Of a stretch of DNA of 39,478 nucleotides, positions 1 to 8,648 are shown in pieces. How positions within the stretch are numbered: position 1 is the stretch's first letter; every line of letters begins with the position of its first letter. A program made the translations under genes and the position numbers. The notes beneath the pieces are model-generated. The model did no database searches. It was given only the letters and a program-made list of their open reading frames with translations, and was not told the origin of the DNA. This stretch comes from Chrysochromulina tobinii. Lineage: Eukaryota; Haptophyta; Prymnesiales; Chrysochromulinaceae. The stretch is taken from contig JWZX01002564.1 in NCBI GenBank assembly GCA_001275005.1, forward strand, positions 1 through 39,478. Reading direction: 5' to 3'.

Positions 1-1174
1 CGCGGGGCGGCACGGCGGATGGCGGCGGCATCTCGGACGCGTGCGGGCGCATGGCCTCCGCGGCGCGGCGCGCGGCGCGCGCGGCCGAGAGGTCGTCGGG
101 GCGGAGAGTCGAGCTGAAGGACGCGTCGAAGCCGCGCAGAGTGGAGAGCGTCAGTTGGCGTGCATGCAAGAGGGCGAGCTCCTCACGAAACGCACTCCAC
201 AGCTTGGCGAGCGAGTCGAAGCGCGGGTAGACTTGCTCCTTGGGCACCGACGAGCGGTTGCCCACGAGCGTCTGCAGTTGCTGCATCTCCGACAGGAACA
301 TGCGCGAGAGCTCCTCCACGTGCGACGCCGCCTGCTTGAACGTACTCGCCAGTTCCATCAAGTACGACGCATACTGCCTACGGTTGGTCAACTCGGCCTG
401 CAGGCGGGCCGGGGCCGCCTCGCCCGCTGCGGGCGCGCGGTACTTGTGCGCGATGACGTCGACGTACTGGCCGCAAACCGTCTCTGCCTGCTGCAGCTCC
501 GCCGTCGCCGCCGTCGTCAGCTCGGCTGCGAGCGAGGCTGCCTGCATGTGCAGGTCGACAATACCCGCGCCGCCCTTGCCAATGTGTCGGTTGAAGAGGC
601 GGATGCCGAGGACGATGTTAGAGAGCTCGTGCAGCTGCGCGACCTTGTCCTCGTTGGGCAGCGCGGTGAATGCCTTGAGCCCGATGCGCGGGAAGACCGA
701 TTCGAGCGCCGCAGCGATCTCACGCTCCGCCGGCCGATCGGTTCCCGGCTCGAGGCCGGCGCGCACCACGAGGAAGTTGAGGATCTTCCGGTAGAGCGCA
801 GTGAGCGCCTCGACGTCATTGCCCGGCTTAAGCCGCGTCTCCGAGATTCCCGCCACCAGCCCACCCTCTTTGCGCTCGCGCTCGGCCCGTGCCTGCTCCA
901 GGGCCTCGCCTTCTTGCAACCGCGCCGCGTCCAGCGCCACCTGCATCTTTACGGTTTCTAACGGTGGCGAGTCGGCTTCGCACAACCTCTCGCACGCCAT
1001 CTTAATCAGCTCCTGCACGTCCGACTCGTTGAGCTCCTTGTCGAGCGGGAATTTGTCGGCATTCTCAAGCACGACCGCACGGGCCATGAACGCAGAGAGT
1101 GTGTCAGACACCTGCACATTGCGCACGCGGCAGATGAAGACGATCTCCTGCACGATGCGGCGGATGGCTTCCAT
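1..1174 (-). CDS. CFAP206: CFAP206 (FAP206), cilia and flagella associated protein, 5' part
   Basis: The reverse strand is open from an ATG at 1174 to the window edge, giving about 391 residues; the rest lies outside. Characteristic blocks are an N-terminal helix MEAIRRIVQEIVFICRV, then VSDTLSAFMARAVVLEN, DVQELIKMACERL, TVKMQVALDAARLQEGE, ALYRKILNFLVVRAGLEPG, VFPRIGLKAFTALP, IVLGIRLFNRHIGKGGAGI and, further on, FLSEMQQLQTLVGNRSSVPKE. These match the order of conserved segments I know from CFAP206 of animals and green algae (about 600-620 aa). In those organisms the protein sits at the base of axonemal radial spoke 2 and helps dock dynein c. It therefore implies a motile flagellate. No intron is needed in the visible part. 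It is head to head with the BART-NYN gene, with 265 bp between the two ATGs. The visible end is Ala/Pro/Arg-rich and less conserved. Identity is firm; the complete length cannot be judged. Confidence 0.88.
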   Translation of the reverse strand, partial: MEAIRRIVQEIVFICRVRNVQVSDTLSAFMARAVVLENADKFPLDKELNESDVQELIKMACERLCEADSPPLETVKMQVALDAARLQEGEALEQARAERERKEGGLVAGISETRLKPGNDVEALTALYRKILNFLVVRAGLEPGTDRPAEREIAAALESVFPRIGLKAFTALPNEDKVAQLHELSNIVLGIRLFNRHIGKGGAGIVDLHMQAASLAAELTTAATAELQQAETVCGQYVDVIAHKYRAPAAGEAAPARLQAELTNRRQYASYLMELASTFKQAASHVEELSRMFLSEMQQLQTLVGNRSSVPKEQVYPRFDSLAKLWSAFREELALLHARQLTLSTLRGFDASFSSTLRPDDLSAARAARRAAEAMRPHASEMPPPSAVPPR

Positions 1175-1439
1175 GCTAGCCCTAGTTGATGACCGACGGG
1201 GCTCTGCTCCGCTTGCACAGCGCAGCCCCGATGCAGGACAAGCAAGGGGCCGGAACGCAAAAAAAAATACAACGGAGAGAGAGCGAGGAAGCGCCGTGTC
1301 GAGCTCTTCATGAGTCATGTTCACGATAAGGACACATGTACGTGAAATAACAAAGAACTTGATTAGATATTCAACCTTCTTTCTCTTTGAGAACTACAGT
1401 ACTTGCGGGAAGTAATGTGCCTTTCATCGCGATACTTCC

Positions 1440-3077
1440 ATGAGTGCCTCCGGCCCCAACGCGTCCGAACCTGAGGCGGTGCGGCTCCAGCACGAAAAGG
1501 AGCTGAAGCAGCTGCGCGACACGTTCACCGCCCGCCTCGAGGGCTTTGCCGGCGAGGTTCTTGATTCCTACCTCGCTGGACACGATTGGGAATCGGCGTT
1601 TGCCTCGTTCTTCGCGGAGCATTGCTACGTCTTCGCGCGCTTTTCTGCCGCCGCGGGCGACTTTGAGCTCCGCATGACCGCCATCCACGAGCAGTTCCTG
1701 GTGACGCTCGATGGGCTGCTTGACGTGCAGCTTGCACGCCTCGACCTTTCGGCGGAGCGCGCAGCACGACTGCTGAATGGCGGCAGTGGCGGCAACGATT
1801 GCGGTGTTTGCAGCAAAGCGCTCGTCGAAGCGCGGCGGCGGCTCGACAGGCTGAGCGACTTCGTCACGTTTGGAGAGATGATGCGCGAGCGCCACGAGCA
1901 GCGGCTGGCTGCTGTGGCCGCCGCGAGCACCTCGCGCGCCGCTAGCAGCACGAGCGAGACGGCCGTGCGGCACACGCGCGTGCTGTGGGATTTTGAGAAT
2001 GTCGGAGTTCCCTCAGGCATCGACCCCTTCGAGGCCGTGTGTGCGCTCGAGCGCTGGCTCGAGGCGCGCGGCCTGTGGGGCGCGGGCATCGACTCGTCCA
2101 TCACGGCCTTCTTTGAGCCGGATTCAGTTGGGAGGCCGCTGCGCAAGGCGCTCGACCGCGCAGGTGTGGAGCAGGTGCTCGCATCGTCCAAGCGCGAGGA
2201 CGCCGATCGCAAGCTGAACGCTCGGCTAGAGCGAGACCTTGCACTGCTCCCGAGCGGCGCGGCCACCGCTGCAGTCTTCATCACGTCGGACACAGATTTC
2301 ATTCCACAGCTCCGCCGACTCAAGCAGCGCGGCGGGCCGACGGTGCTGCTCACCACGGCGCCCCACGGCTCGCAGCACTACAGCGCGCTCGCGTTGGCGG
2401 CGACGGAGACGCATTCGTGGCAGGCCATCGTGCGCAGCAGCAGCAGCGGAGGGCAGACCGTCGCGGCAGCTTCCAAGAGCGTCGGCAGCATTGCCGTCGT
2501 TGATGGCGGCGGCGCTCCTGGCAGTAGCGCCGCAGGCAGTAGCGACGCCGGTTCAGTCGGGGGCGCGGGATTTGGCGCGGCCCTGGCAGACAGCGCGAGC
2601 GGCAGCGCCAAGGACAAGGCGGCCTCCGTGGCGGCCGCCGACGCCTCCGTACCCACCACGGCGCCCGGCATCAGCTCCTCCCCGCCACCAAGCAGCCAAT
2701 ACAAAGCAGGTGTACGCTATGAGGCCAAATGTACGTACTGGGATGGGCGGGGCGGCTGGGGGCGCCTGGCGGTGCAGGATGGCGGCACGCTCTTTGTGCA
2801 CAATACAGCGCTGCGCGCTGGCTGCGGCCATGGCAAGCGACGTTCGCTGCGGCGCGGTGACCTGGTCTCCTGTGCTGTCGGTTCGAATACCAAGGGGCCC
2901 CTCGCCATCGACGTCGAGCTAGTCGCGCGTGCAGCTGGCGCGGACGAAGAGGTGGATGGCATCGACAAGGACGACGCCGGCGCGGAAGGCTCAGCGGGCC
3001 CCGACGCGGCTGGTAGCTCGGCCAAAGGCTCGGAGCCAGGGCGGAGCCGGAGGGTGACTCGGACTGTGCCGAAATGA
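1440..3077 (+). CDS. BART-like + NYN ribonuclease + cold-shock-like domain fusion protein (545 aa)
   Basis: One uninterrupted ORF from ATG 1440. Residues about 35-112 resemble the BART domain of ARL2BP/CFAP36: a long helix, then DWESAFASFFAEHCYVF, an acidic DFELRMTAIHEQF helix and LLDVQLARLDLS. Residues 178-330 are a NYN (PIN-like) domain: VLWDFENVGVPSG opens strand 1 with Asp184, EDADRKLNARLERDL gives the middle acidic cluster, and FITSDTDFIPQLRRL gives the last Asp pair (284, 286). This is close to the MARF1/LabA type, so metal-dependent RNA cleavage is plausible. After a Ser/Ala/Gly linker, residues about 424-498 look like a cold-shock (OB) domain: CTYWDGRGGWGRL, TLFVHNTAL, RRGDLVSCAV. I infer an RNA-binding nuclease that can be recruited by an ARL-type GTPase. 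NYN is the surest assignment, the cold-shock domain next, BART the weakest. Upstream is CFAP206 on the opposite strand; downstream is the Nudix gene. Confidence 0.8.
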   Translation: MSASGPNASEPEAVRLQHEKELKQLRDTFTARLEGFAGEVLDSYLAGHDWESAFASFFAEHCYVFARFSAAAGDFELRMTAIHEQFLVTLDGLLDVQLARLDLSAERAARLLNGGSGGNDCGVCSKALVEARRRLDRLSDFVTFGEMMRERHEQRLAAVAAASTSRAASSTSETAVRHTRVLWDFENVGVPSGIDPFEAVCALERWLEARGLWGAGIDSSITAFFEPDSVGRPLRKALDRAGVEQVLASSKREDADRKLNARLERDLALLPSGAATAAVFITSDTDFIPQLRRLKQRGGPTVLLTTAPHGSQHYSALALAATETHSWQAIVRSSSSGGQTVAAASKSVGSIAVVDGGGAPGSSAAGSSDAGSVGGAGFGAALADSASGSAKDKAASVAAADASVPTTAPGISSSPPPSSQYKAGVRYEAKCTYWDGRGGWGRLAVQDGGTLFVHNTALRAGCGHGKRRSLRRGDLVSCAVGSNTKGPLAIDVELVARAAGADEEVDGIDKDDAGAEGSAGPDAAGSSAKGSEPGRSRRVTRTVPK

Positions 3078-3359
3078 TCAGCTCCGAGATCAACACTCAT
3101 TCTAAGCGAGAGTCTGTCCGATAACTCATGTAATGTGGATATGGACTATGGAGTATGGACTATCCGACGCGCGACGGATCACAACTATTGTGCAGACCCT
3201 GAAATCAAATGTATTTTCTATGATTTTTCGGCCGTTCAAAGTTGGGACTTTCTGTTGTGACCAGTCTTTGGATCGAAATTCAAACGTAATCACACTGGAA
3301 TCCTGGAGTGTGATTGCCTCGGAGAGAGGGAGGGAGCAATTTCGTCGCGTCGTACAGAA

Positions 3360-4025
3360 ATGGACGACGCGGACGAGAAGAACAACATATCGGATGTGGC
3401 CGCGGACGTGCATATTTCGCTGATTGGTTCACTGAGCACCGCGTCGTGGGCTTTGGTGGCCGTTTTGGCTCTTGGGGCGCTGCTGCTGCTGCGAGACTGG
3501 CACAGGCTAGCACGGCGGCGGCAGCGGGCGTGCTGCGTGCCACTGCGCGTGGAGCCAGGCGGCCGGCTGAGCGTGTGCCTGATCAGCTCGCGGAAACACC
3601 CCGAGCGCTGGACGTTCCCAGCAGGTGGCGTTGAGCGCGGCGAGCGGCACGCCGAGGCCGCTCTCCGTGAGACTCGAGAGGAGGCTGGCCTAACTGGACG
3701 CCTCGGCAGCCGCATCTGCGAGGTGGCCGATGACAAATCTATTACGCTCGTGTTCGCCCTTCATGTGGAGGCGGAGCTCCCTACGTGGGACGAGATGCAC
3801 GAGCGCGAGCGTCGCTGGTTCAGCTTGGGGGCGCCGGGCACGCCGTCCGCACGCCCAGCATTCGCTGCGGTGCGTGAGCTCCTAGTCAAAAAGAAGACGA
3901 CGAATCAAATCTTTGATGAGTGCGAGCGCTCCAGCAGAGCGCTGCAGCAAGAGAGCGAGCAGCACGAAGTTACGTGGGGCCCTCCACCAGCGCACAGGCA
4001 GCGACGAGCAGTGGTAAAACACTGA
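3360..4025 (+). CDS. Membrane-anchored Nudix hydrolase, diphosphoinositol polyphosphate phosphohydrolase (DIPP)-like
   Basis: 221 aa from ATG 3360. A hydrophobic segment at residues 27-45 (SWALVAVLALGALLLLRDW), followed by a basic stretch (HRLARRRQR), predicts a single N-terminal membrane anchor with the catalytic domain on the side of the positive charges, normally cytosolic. The Nudix box at residues 89-111 fits G-x5-E-x7-R-E-U-x-E-E-x-G-U exactly, with Glu104, Glu107 and Glu108 as the expected metal ligands. The preceding ISSRKHPERWTFPAGG is the signature of DIPP-type enzymes (NUDT3/NUDT4, yeast DDP1), which remove phosphate from inositol pyrophosphates, diadenosine polyphosphates and sometimes polyphosphate. 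Known DIPPs are soluble, so the anchor is unusual. The C-terminal 45 residues after LLVKKK are low in conservation. Substrate is inferred from family resemblance only. Confidence 0.85.
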   Translation: MDDADEKNNISDVAADVHISLIGSLSTASWALVAVLALGALLLLRDWHRLARRRQRACCVPLRVEPGGRLSVCLISSRKHPERWTFPAGGVERGERHAEAALRETREEAGLTGRLGSRICEVADDKSITLVFALHVEAELPTWDEMHERERRWFSLGAPGTPSARPAFAAVRELLVKKKTTNQIFDECERSSRALQQESEQHEVTWGPPPAHRQRRAVVKH

Positions 4026-4376
4026 TCAGTGATTTGATGCATTTGACACGCGGCACGTGCCGTCACTCTCCGGTGCCGATCGATCCCATCGAGCTGAGGC
4101 CTGAGCCCACAGGGTGGTGCAGTGCTGTAGCGTTCCCATCGCGCGAGAGAGCACGTGCGCTGCGCGCGCTGCTGCGCTTCGCACTTTGCTTGAGCGTATC
4201 TCATCCTGATCTCATCTGCATCTGGCACATATGAGACTGTCATCTATCGAAAAAACGGAGTTACTTCTCTCCGGCTTCTTGTACTGTACCGTCGCGCCTT
4301 CTTCAAACAGTTGCAAAACATTCATAGATGTTGAGCCATCATTCACGCCTCGTTCACAGAGAGCACCGAGGTTCAC
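4026..4376 (+). other. Intergenic, no gene seen
   Basis: Between the Nudix stop and the ATG of the next gene, both on the + strand. ORFs here are short, lack family motifs and overlap in several frames. Nothing recognisable apart from expected 3' and 5' untranslated sequence. Confidence 0.5.
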
Positions 4377-6881
4377 ATGCCGCGGCTTCGCCTCCGCACG
4401 CTTGTCAAGCTCATTGTGGCGACGTATGTTCTCTTCGTAGTCATCCTTCGATTCCTGCCCACTGGCGGCCGTGCGCTTCGCCCTGGAGCGGATTGCGCAG
4501 GCTCTATTCGTGCAGTGCGGCAGGAGCGGTCCAATCCAGGCTGCATCATGTGTTCTAGCCTCATGGACGATGCACGCCAGCAGATACGGCAAAGGTGCTC
4601 GCTGCCGTATGATGACCTCGTGCGGCTGATTGAATCCGACGGAGGCGATGCGGTGGCCATTTCGAGTGGCGGTGGGACGCGGATGCTCGTCAGCAGCCGG
4701 CGAGACTCTCGCTCATGCGGCGGCCTAGAGCTGCTGCGCGAGATCCTTCACGAGCACGCCTCAGCGACCATGCCTGACGAGCACGCCGAGTGCGAGTTAC
4801 AGCGCCAGCTTCAGCGCATCGCTTCGGAGCTCGGCCGTTCGCTTTCACCGCCAATGGGTGCTGGTGGCGAGAAGGTGTCAAGCTCGGGAGCGTTCACGTT
4901 GTTGCAGGATTGCACCGAGCCTCCATGCTGCCCACACGAGATGCGAACGTTGGCCGCCGAGAACCCGCACGCGGCGCTCTTCGTCGCTCAGGACGGCGGC
5001 CGCAAGGCTGGCGCCGGCGCCGCGAGTGTGGTCGAGATCCCTCCCAATCTGTGGTCGGTGGAGTCCGTTCGGGACATCGAGTCGTTGCAGAAGCGACGGC
5101 GAGCAGCGAGAGGATGCGGCGGCAGCTGCTTCACGTTGCAGATCGCGCATGCACTCCAAGCTCATCCGCTCCACAGCAGCCCCATTGCAGCGCCGAGGAC
5201 AGTCAAGGGGGGCACCGGCGGCGGCTCGCCACAACGCCGCTTGCAGTGGATGGGTCGTCAGGAGCTGGCAGAGGCACAAGAGGCCGAGGCGGCGGCGCGC
5301 CAGGGGGCTCATTCGGGTCTGCTCAACGCTGCACGACGCGCTGCGGGAGGGCACACGGTCGTCGCTGCACGGGATGGGCGGGCTGTGTCCGGGCCGGCTG
5401 CCCGTACCGAGCCGCTCCGAATTCTTGAAGACGCTCGAAGTCGCTCGGAGGCACGATCACACTCACCTCTTCCATGGTCGGCTGCGCAAGCGGCGGCGGG
5501 AACGGCGGCGGCGGGAGCACCCTCTCCCCCGAGCGGCGCATGGGTTGACGCTGGGGCCACAGCCGACCCGAGCGCCGATACGAGCGCCCACGACGCGGCG
5601 TATGCTGACGTCGACGCGGATGCCCAAAGGGCAGCGGCCCACTCGGCGGCGCTAGGACACGTTCTGCTCGCTGCGAAGCGAACGCTGCTCGTCGCGCCTG
5701 CCGCTGAGGCGATGAGTGCGGCACTTGAGCACGCGCGCTCACGTGGACTACCCGTCTCCCTTGTGCAGCGGCTTCGCGACCTACTTCCCTACCGTACCGC
5801 ACAGGAGATGCAAACTTGGCTCGATGCCTCGGCAAGGGCAGCGCTGCAGGCGGACGCCGAGCGCCGTGGCGAGCACGCGGCCAACGAGCTCAACGAGCTC
5901 AAGTTCGATCGACTTGGCGGAGACGCGCAGCGGGCGGCGCACGCGAGGGGGCTGCTCCTTGTGCTCGTGAGGGCCGCTGCGCGGCGAGACCCAAGCTCGG
6001 CTCTCACGACGGGCAGCGCGCACGCGCGCACGGGCAGCAGCGTAGCCGCCTCCGCCGCGTGCGCGCCTCTGCCCCAAGGGGCCGTCTGTCTCGCTGCTGC
6101 GTCCGCAGCCGCTGCGGGTGGGATGCTGCTCACAACGGCGCTCAAGCTGCAACTCGTGCCACGCACGATCTGCCGTCTTCGCACTGCGCTGGCCGCCGCC
6201 CCGTTGCTCGCCGACTCTCGTCCTCGGACGCGCCTCTGGCAGATCACTGGCGCGCAGCTCATCGCAGCCCGCAGTGCTACAGGAGAACCAAACTCGGCTG
6301 GAGCGTCGTCCCGAGCGTCGTCCCGAGCGTCGTCCCGAGCGTCGTCGTCGGTGGCGAGTACCGGTACGAACGCGTCGGCGCCGTCGCGGCTCGACGCCTT
6401 GATGCCCGCGGCCGCGGACGTGATCGAAGCTCTCGAGGCAGCAGCGGCCGAGCTGCAGCGGCGCGGGCTGTGTGCAAATCCAGAGCATCCGATCGTCGTC
6501 AACGGCCCGACCGGTGCCGCACGCCGCGTGGCAGCCTGTGCGGTGCGATCTGCGCCCAGGAGCGGGGCCTCCGCGGCGACCTCCTCCTCCACACACTGCG
6601 CCTCGCCTCTCGTTCAGTGTGCTGATGGCACGTGTCAGCCCACCTTCCTCCACTGCTATCGGGCGCTCACATCGACAGCCCACCCGGCGTCCATGGGCTT
6701 GGCCGCCGAGCTGCCCGACTTGCTTGCCCACGTGCTGCCGGCGTGCGCCTCGCCTCAGAGGCGGCGGAGGCTCGAGGAGGCCTTGCCCGAGGCTGCCAAC
6801 CTCCTGAGCGCCCTCGCCTCCTTTGACGCGGCGACGCGCGAACTCTTCCCAACTCTGTGCCCCGCTTCGATGCCGTTGTAG
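4377..6881 (+). CDS. Unknown type II (signal-anchor) membrane protein, Ala-rich, 834 aa
   Basis: Not recognised. ATG 4377 is followed by a basic start (MPRLRLRTLVK) and a hydrophobic stretch LIVATYVLFVVILRFLP (residues about 12-28), the pattern of a signal anchor; the rest would be lumenal or extracellular. Residues 35-190 carry scattered Cys (NPGCIMCSSL, RQRCSLPYDDL, CTEPPCCPHEM), suggesting disulphides in a folded lumenal part. Residues about 240-440 are low-complexity Ala/Gly/Ser/Arg and are the least convincing section; other frames there are equally open, so an unrecognised intron or frame error is possible. The C-terminal third is Ala-rich helix, carries an ASSR triplet repeat (about 6301-6348), and ends with a Cys-containing stretch CASPLVQCADGTCQPTFLHC that faintly recalls an LDL-receptor class A fragment but is too short to call. 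Continuous coding over 2.5 kb supports a real gene. Confidence 0.55.
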   Translation: MPRLRLRTLVKLIVATYVLFVVILRFLPTGGRALRPGADCAGSIRAVRQERSNPGCIMCSSLMDDARQQIRQRCSLPYDDLVRLIESDGGDAVAISSGGGTRMLVSSRRDSRSCGGLELLREILHEHASATMPDEHAECELQRQLQRIASELGRSLSPPMGAGGEKVSSSGAFTLLQDCTEPPCCPHEMRTLAAENPHAALFVAQDGGRKAGAGAASVVEIPPNLWSVESVRDIESLQKRRRAARGCGGSCFTLQIAHALQAHPLHSSPIAAPRTVKGGTGGGSPQRRLQWMGRQELAEAQEAEAAARQGAHSGLLNAARRAAGGHTVVAARDGRAVSGPAARTEPLRILEDARSRSEARSHSPLPWSAAQAAAGTAAAGAPSPPSGAWVDAGATADPSADTSAHDAAYADVDADAQRAAAHSAALGHVLLAAKRTLLVAPAAEAMSAALEHARSRGLPVSLVQRLRDLLPYRTAQEMQTWLDASARAALQADAERRGEHAANELNELKFDRLGGDAQRAAHARGLLLVLVRAAARRDPSSALTTGSAHARTGSSVAASAACAPLPQGAVCLAAASAAAAGGMLLTTALKLQLVPRTICRLRTALAAAPLLADSRPRTRLWQITGAQLIAARSATGEPNSAGASSRASSRASSRASSSVASTGTNASAPSRLDALMPAAADVIEALEAAAAELQRRGLCANPEHPIVVNGPTGAARRVAACAVRSAPRSGASAATSSSTHCASPLVQCADGTCQPTFLHCYRALTSTAHPASMGLAAELPDLLAHVLPACASPQRRRRLEEALPEAANLLSALASFDAATRELFPTLCPASMPL

Positions 6882-6956
6882 TCGAGAGTCATAGTTGTTG
6901 TAGCCGAGCGTCATAGTATATTATAACCGCTGGTCCCCCCGACAGGCTCAGACCGC

Positions 6957-8648
6957 ATGCATGCAACCAAAAAATGGGCGGTCTTTCGTACATGTAGCAA
7001 GCGGAAAAGAGTTTGCTGTGTTTCGTCGTTTCGCGACGGTCGCGCGGATGGGACGCAAGGTGGTGCCACAAAACGGACGCTGGGCACGCCGATGCGACAA
7101 AGCGCCTCGCTGCCATCAATACGTGGGCGGCCGGAGTTAGGATCGTATCCGTTCCTCGATCACAACCTATGCAACGTATCAGCAGTTCAGGAACGCTTGC
7201 GTGACGCTCAGCTGCAGCGGCGGCGTGAGAAGTTGTGTCGGGTCGAAGCGAGCCGGGTCGAGCGCGCAACGCAGCGCATCAAATGGGGCGGCATAAAGGC
7301 AGACAGCGATGCAAGAGCCGCCAGGCGAAGCGCCGCGCTTGCACAGCAGGTGCTCGAGACCCGATCGCGTATCAGCGTGCAGCTTGCGATCATGAAGTCG
7401 AGCTTGCGAGAGGAGCAGGCGCAACTACTGGCTCCCATTCAAGACATGGCGGATGCGCACGAGGAGGCATGCTATGTGAGGAGGAGCGTCGCTCGAGAGC
7501 GTGTGGTAATGGCGGCCTCGAAGGTAGCAGCCATTTGCGATGCAGCGGCTTCTCAAGTACGACAGGAATTGGTGGCGAGGTCGCGACTGCGCCACTCAAT
7601 GATCGAGTCGGATCGCATGCACGCGGAGGCCATCGCGGCTGCCGAGATGCGCGGGCCGAGGCGTGAACGGATACAGCCAAAGGGGCTGATGGCGGAGGAT
7701 GGGTGGGCACATAGGCAGGCACGCAGGCAGGCGGCAGCGGAGCAGGCAGAGGCAGCGACACGGCTACAGGCGGCCATCCGCGGCAAGAACGAGCGACGAT
7801 GCAGCCTGCGTGTCCGTACGGCGGTGCAGCGGCGGATCACGGCCGAGGTCCAGCTGGCTGGTGCGACCGACGAGCTGGCAGCTGCGGAGAAGGCTGCGAC
7901 TGCGGAGCGCGCGTTAGAGCTCGCGCAGGTGGCAGAATGGAGGAGGCACGCTCATTCATCTACTCGTATGAATAGAACAATAGAAGCAGAAGAACAAGCG
8001 GCCATGACGCGTGTCGAGGAGGCGGATGCGTTGGTCCATGCCATGGAGGCGCGTGTGAAGGAGGCACGCGCGAAGGTGAAGGCGGCAACGGCTTTGGAGG
8101 AGTCGTTGGCAAGCGCTGACGAGGAGGAACGCCGGCGAAGGGCCGCTGAGGCACTTGCAGAGGCGGCGCGTGCGGAAGCAGAGGCAGCCAAGGAGGCAGC
8201 GATCCTGGCGGAAATGGAGGAGTTGCGTGTGCTGGACCTCATGGCGCAGCGCAAGCGGACCGACGCGAAACGAAAAGAGTTCAACGCGGAGATTGAACGG
8301 ACCAAGGCGCACTTGGCCGAACAGACACGGCGGCGCAAGATGAGGGAAGAAGCAATTAAGGCAGAAGCGAAGGCGGGAGCTAAGGCAGTGCTCGATGCGA
8401 GTACGGGACAAGCTCATGCGGAGATGAGGCCCTGGACACGAACGGGGAGCGCGGAGGAGCCGACTTGCCCCATAGCAGCGCAGATGCGGGAGCGACGCGT
8501 GCAGCTTGAGCCTGGCTTGGGGCCGACGCGCTCGAAGAAGAAGGGTATAAAGAAGGATAAGCTGGCTCTGCCCGGCCTGAATAAGGATAGGGCCCGCACA
8601 GGAAAAGGCGGTCAAGGCGAACCGCCCCCGGTTACGGCTTCCCTTTGA
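6957..8648 (+). CDS. Coiled-coil protein with an IQ motif (up to 563 aa)
   Basis: The ORF opens at ATG 6957, but the first 45 residues are Cys/Arg-rich and atypical; Met46 (MRQSASLPSIRGRPELG, about 7092) is an equally good start. After residue 80 it is almost wholly charged helix: QERLRDAQLQRRREKL, RRSAALAQQVLETRS, then a long Ala/Glu/Arg heptad-like region (about 290-490, for example EERRRRAAEALAEAARAEAE). An IQ-type calmodulin-binding motif AATRLQAAIRGKNERR lies near residues 263-278. The C terminus is basic and disordered (TRSKKKGIKKDKLALPG). Such IQ/coiled-coil proteins are frequent in axonemes and basal bodies, but there is no family-specific signature, so that role is only a guess. Same strand as the upstream gene, 75 nt after its stop; convergent with the EXS gene downstream. 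Confidence 0.7.
   Translation: MHATKKWAVFRTCSKRKRVCCVSSFRDGRADGTQGGATKRTLGTPMRQSASLPSIRGRPELGSYPFLDHNLCNVSAVQERLRDAQLQRRREKLCRVEASRVERATQRIKWGGIKADSDARAARRSAALAQQVLETRSRISVQLAIMKSSLREEQAQLLAPIQDMADAHEEACYVRRSVARERVVMAASKVAAICDAAASQVRQELVARSRLRHSMIESDRMHAEAIAAAEMRGPRRERIQPKGLMAEDGWAHRQARRQAAAEQAEAATRLQAAIRGKNERRCSLRVRTAVQRRITAEVQLAGATDELAAAEKAATAERALELAQVAEWRRHAHSSTRMNRTIEAEEQAAMTRVEEADALVHAMEARVKEARAKVKAATALEESLASADEEERRRRAAEALAEAARAEAEAAKEAAILAEMEELRVLDLMAQRKRTDAKRKEFNAEIERTKAHLAEQTRRRKMREEAIKAEAKAGAKAVLDASTGQAHAEMRPWTRTGSAEEPTCPIAAQMRERRVQLEPGLGPTRSKKKGIKKDKLALPGLNKDRARTGKGGQGEPPPVTASL

Noticed and set aside
41-961. 306-codon + strand ORF (and the overlapping 240-794 ORF)
   Set aside because: Arg/Leu-rich complement of the CFAP206 coding strand; the - strand frame has clear family conservation.
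1175-1439. Search for an RFX X-box in the bidirectional promoter
   Set aside because: No GTNRCC-N0-3-RGYAAC-like site found by eye on either strand.
4858-5655. Off-frame stretch with HDALREGTRSSLHGMGG, considered as the true frame of the signal-anchor gene
   Set aside because: Becomes strongly Arg-rich on both sides; I keep the continuous frame but flag the region as uncertain.
5781-6914. 377-codon - strand ORF
   Set aside because: Arg/Gly-rich shadow of the signal-anchor gene, with no domain and no independent composition signal.
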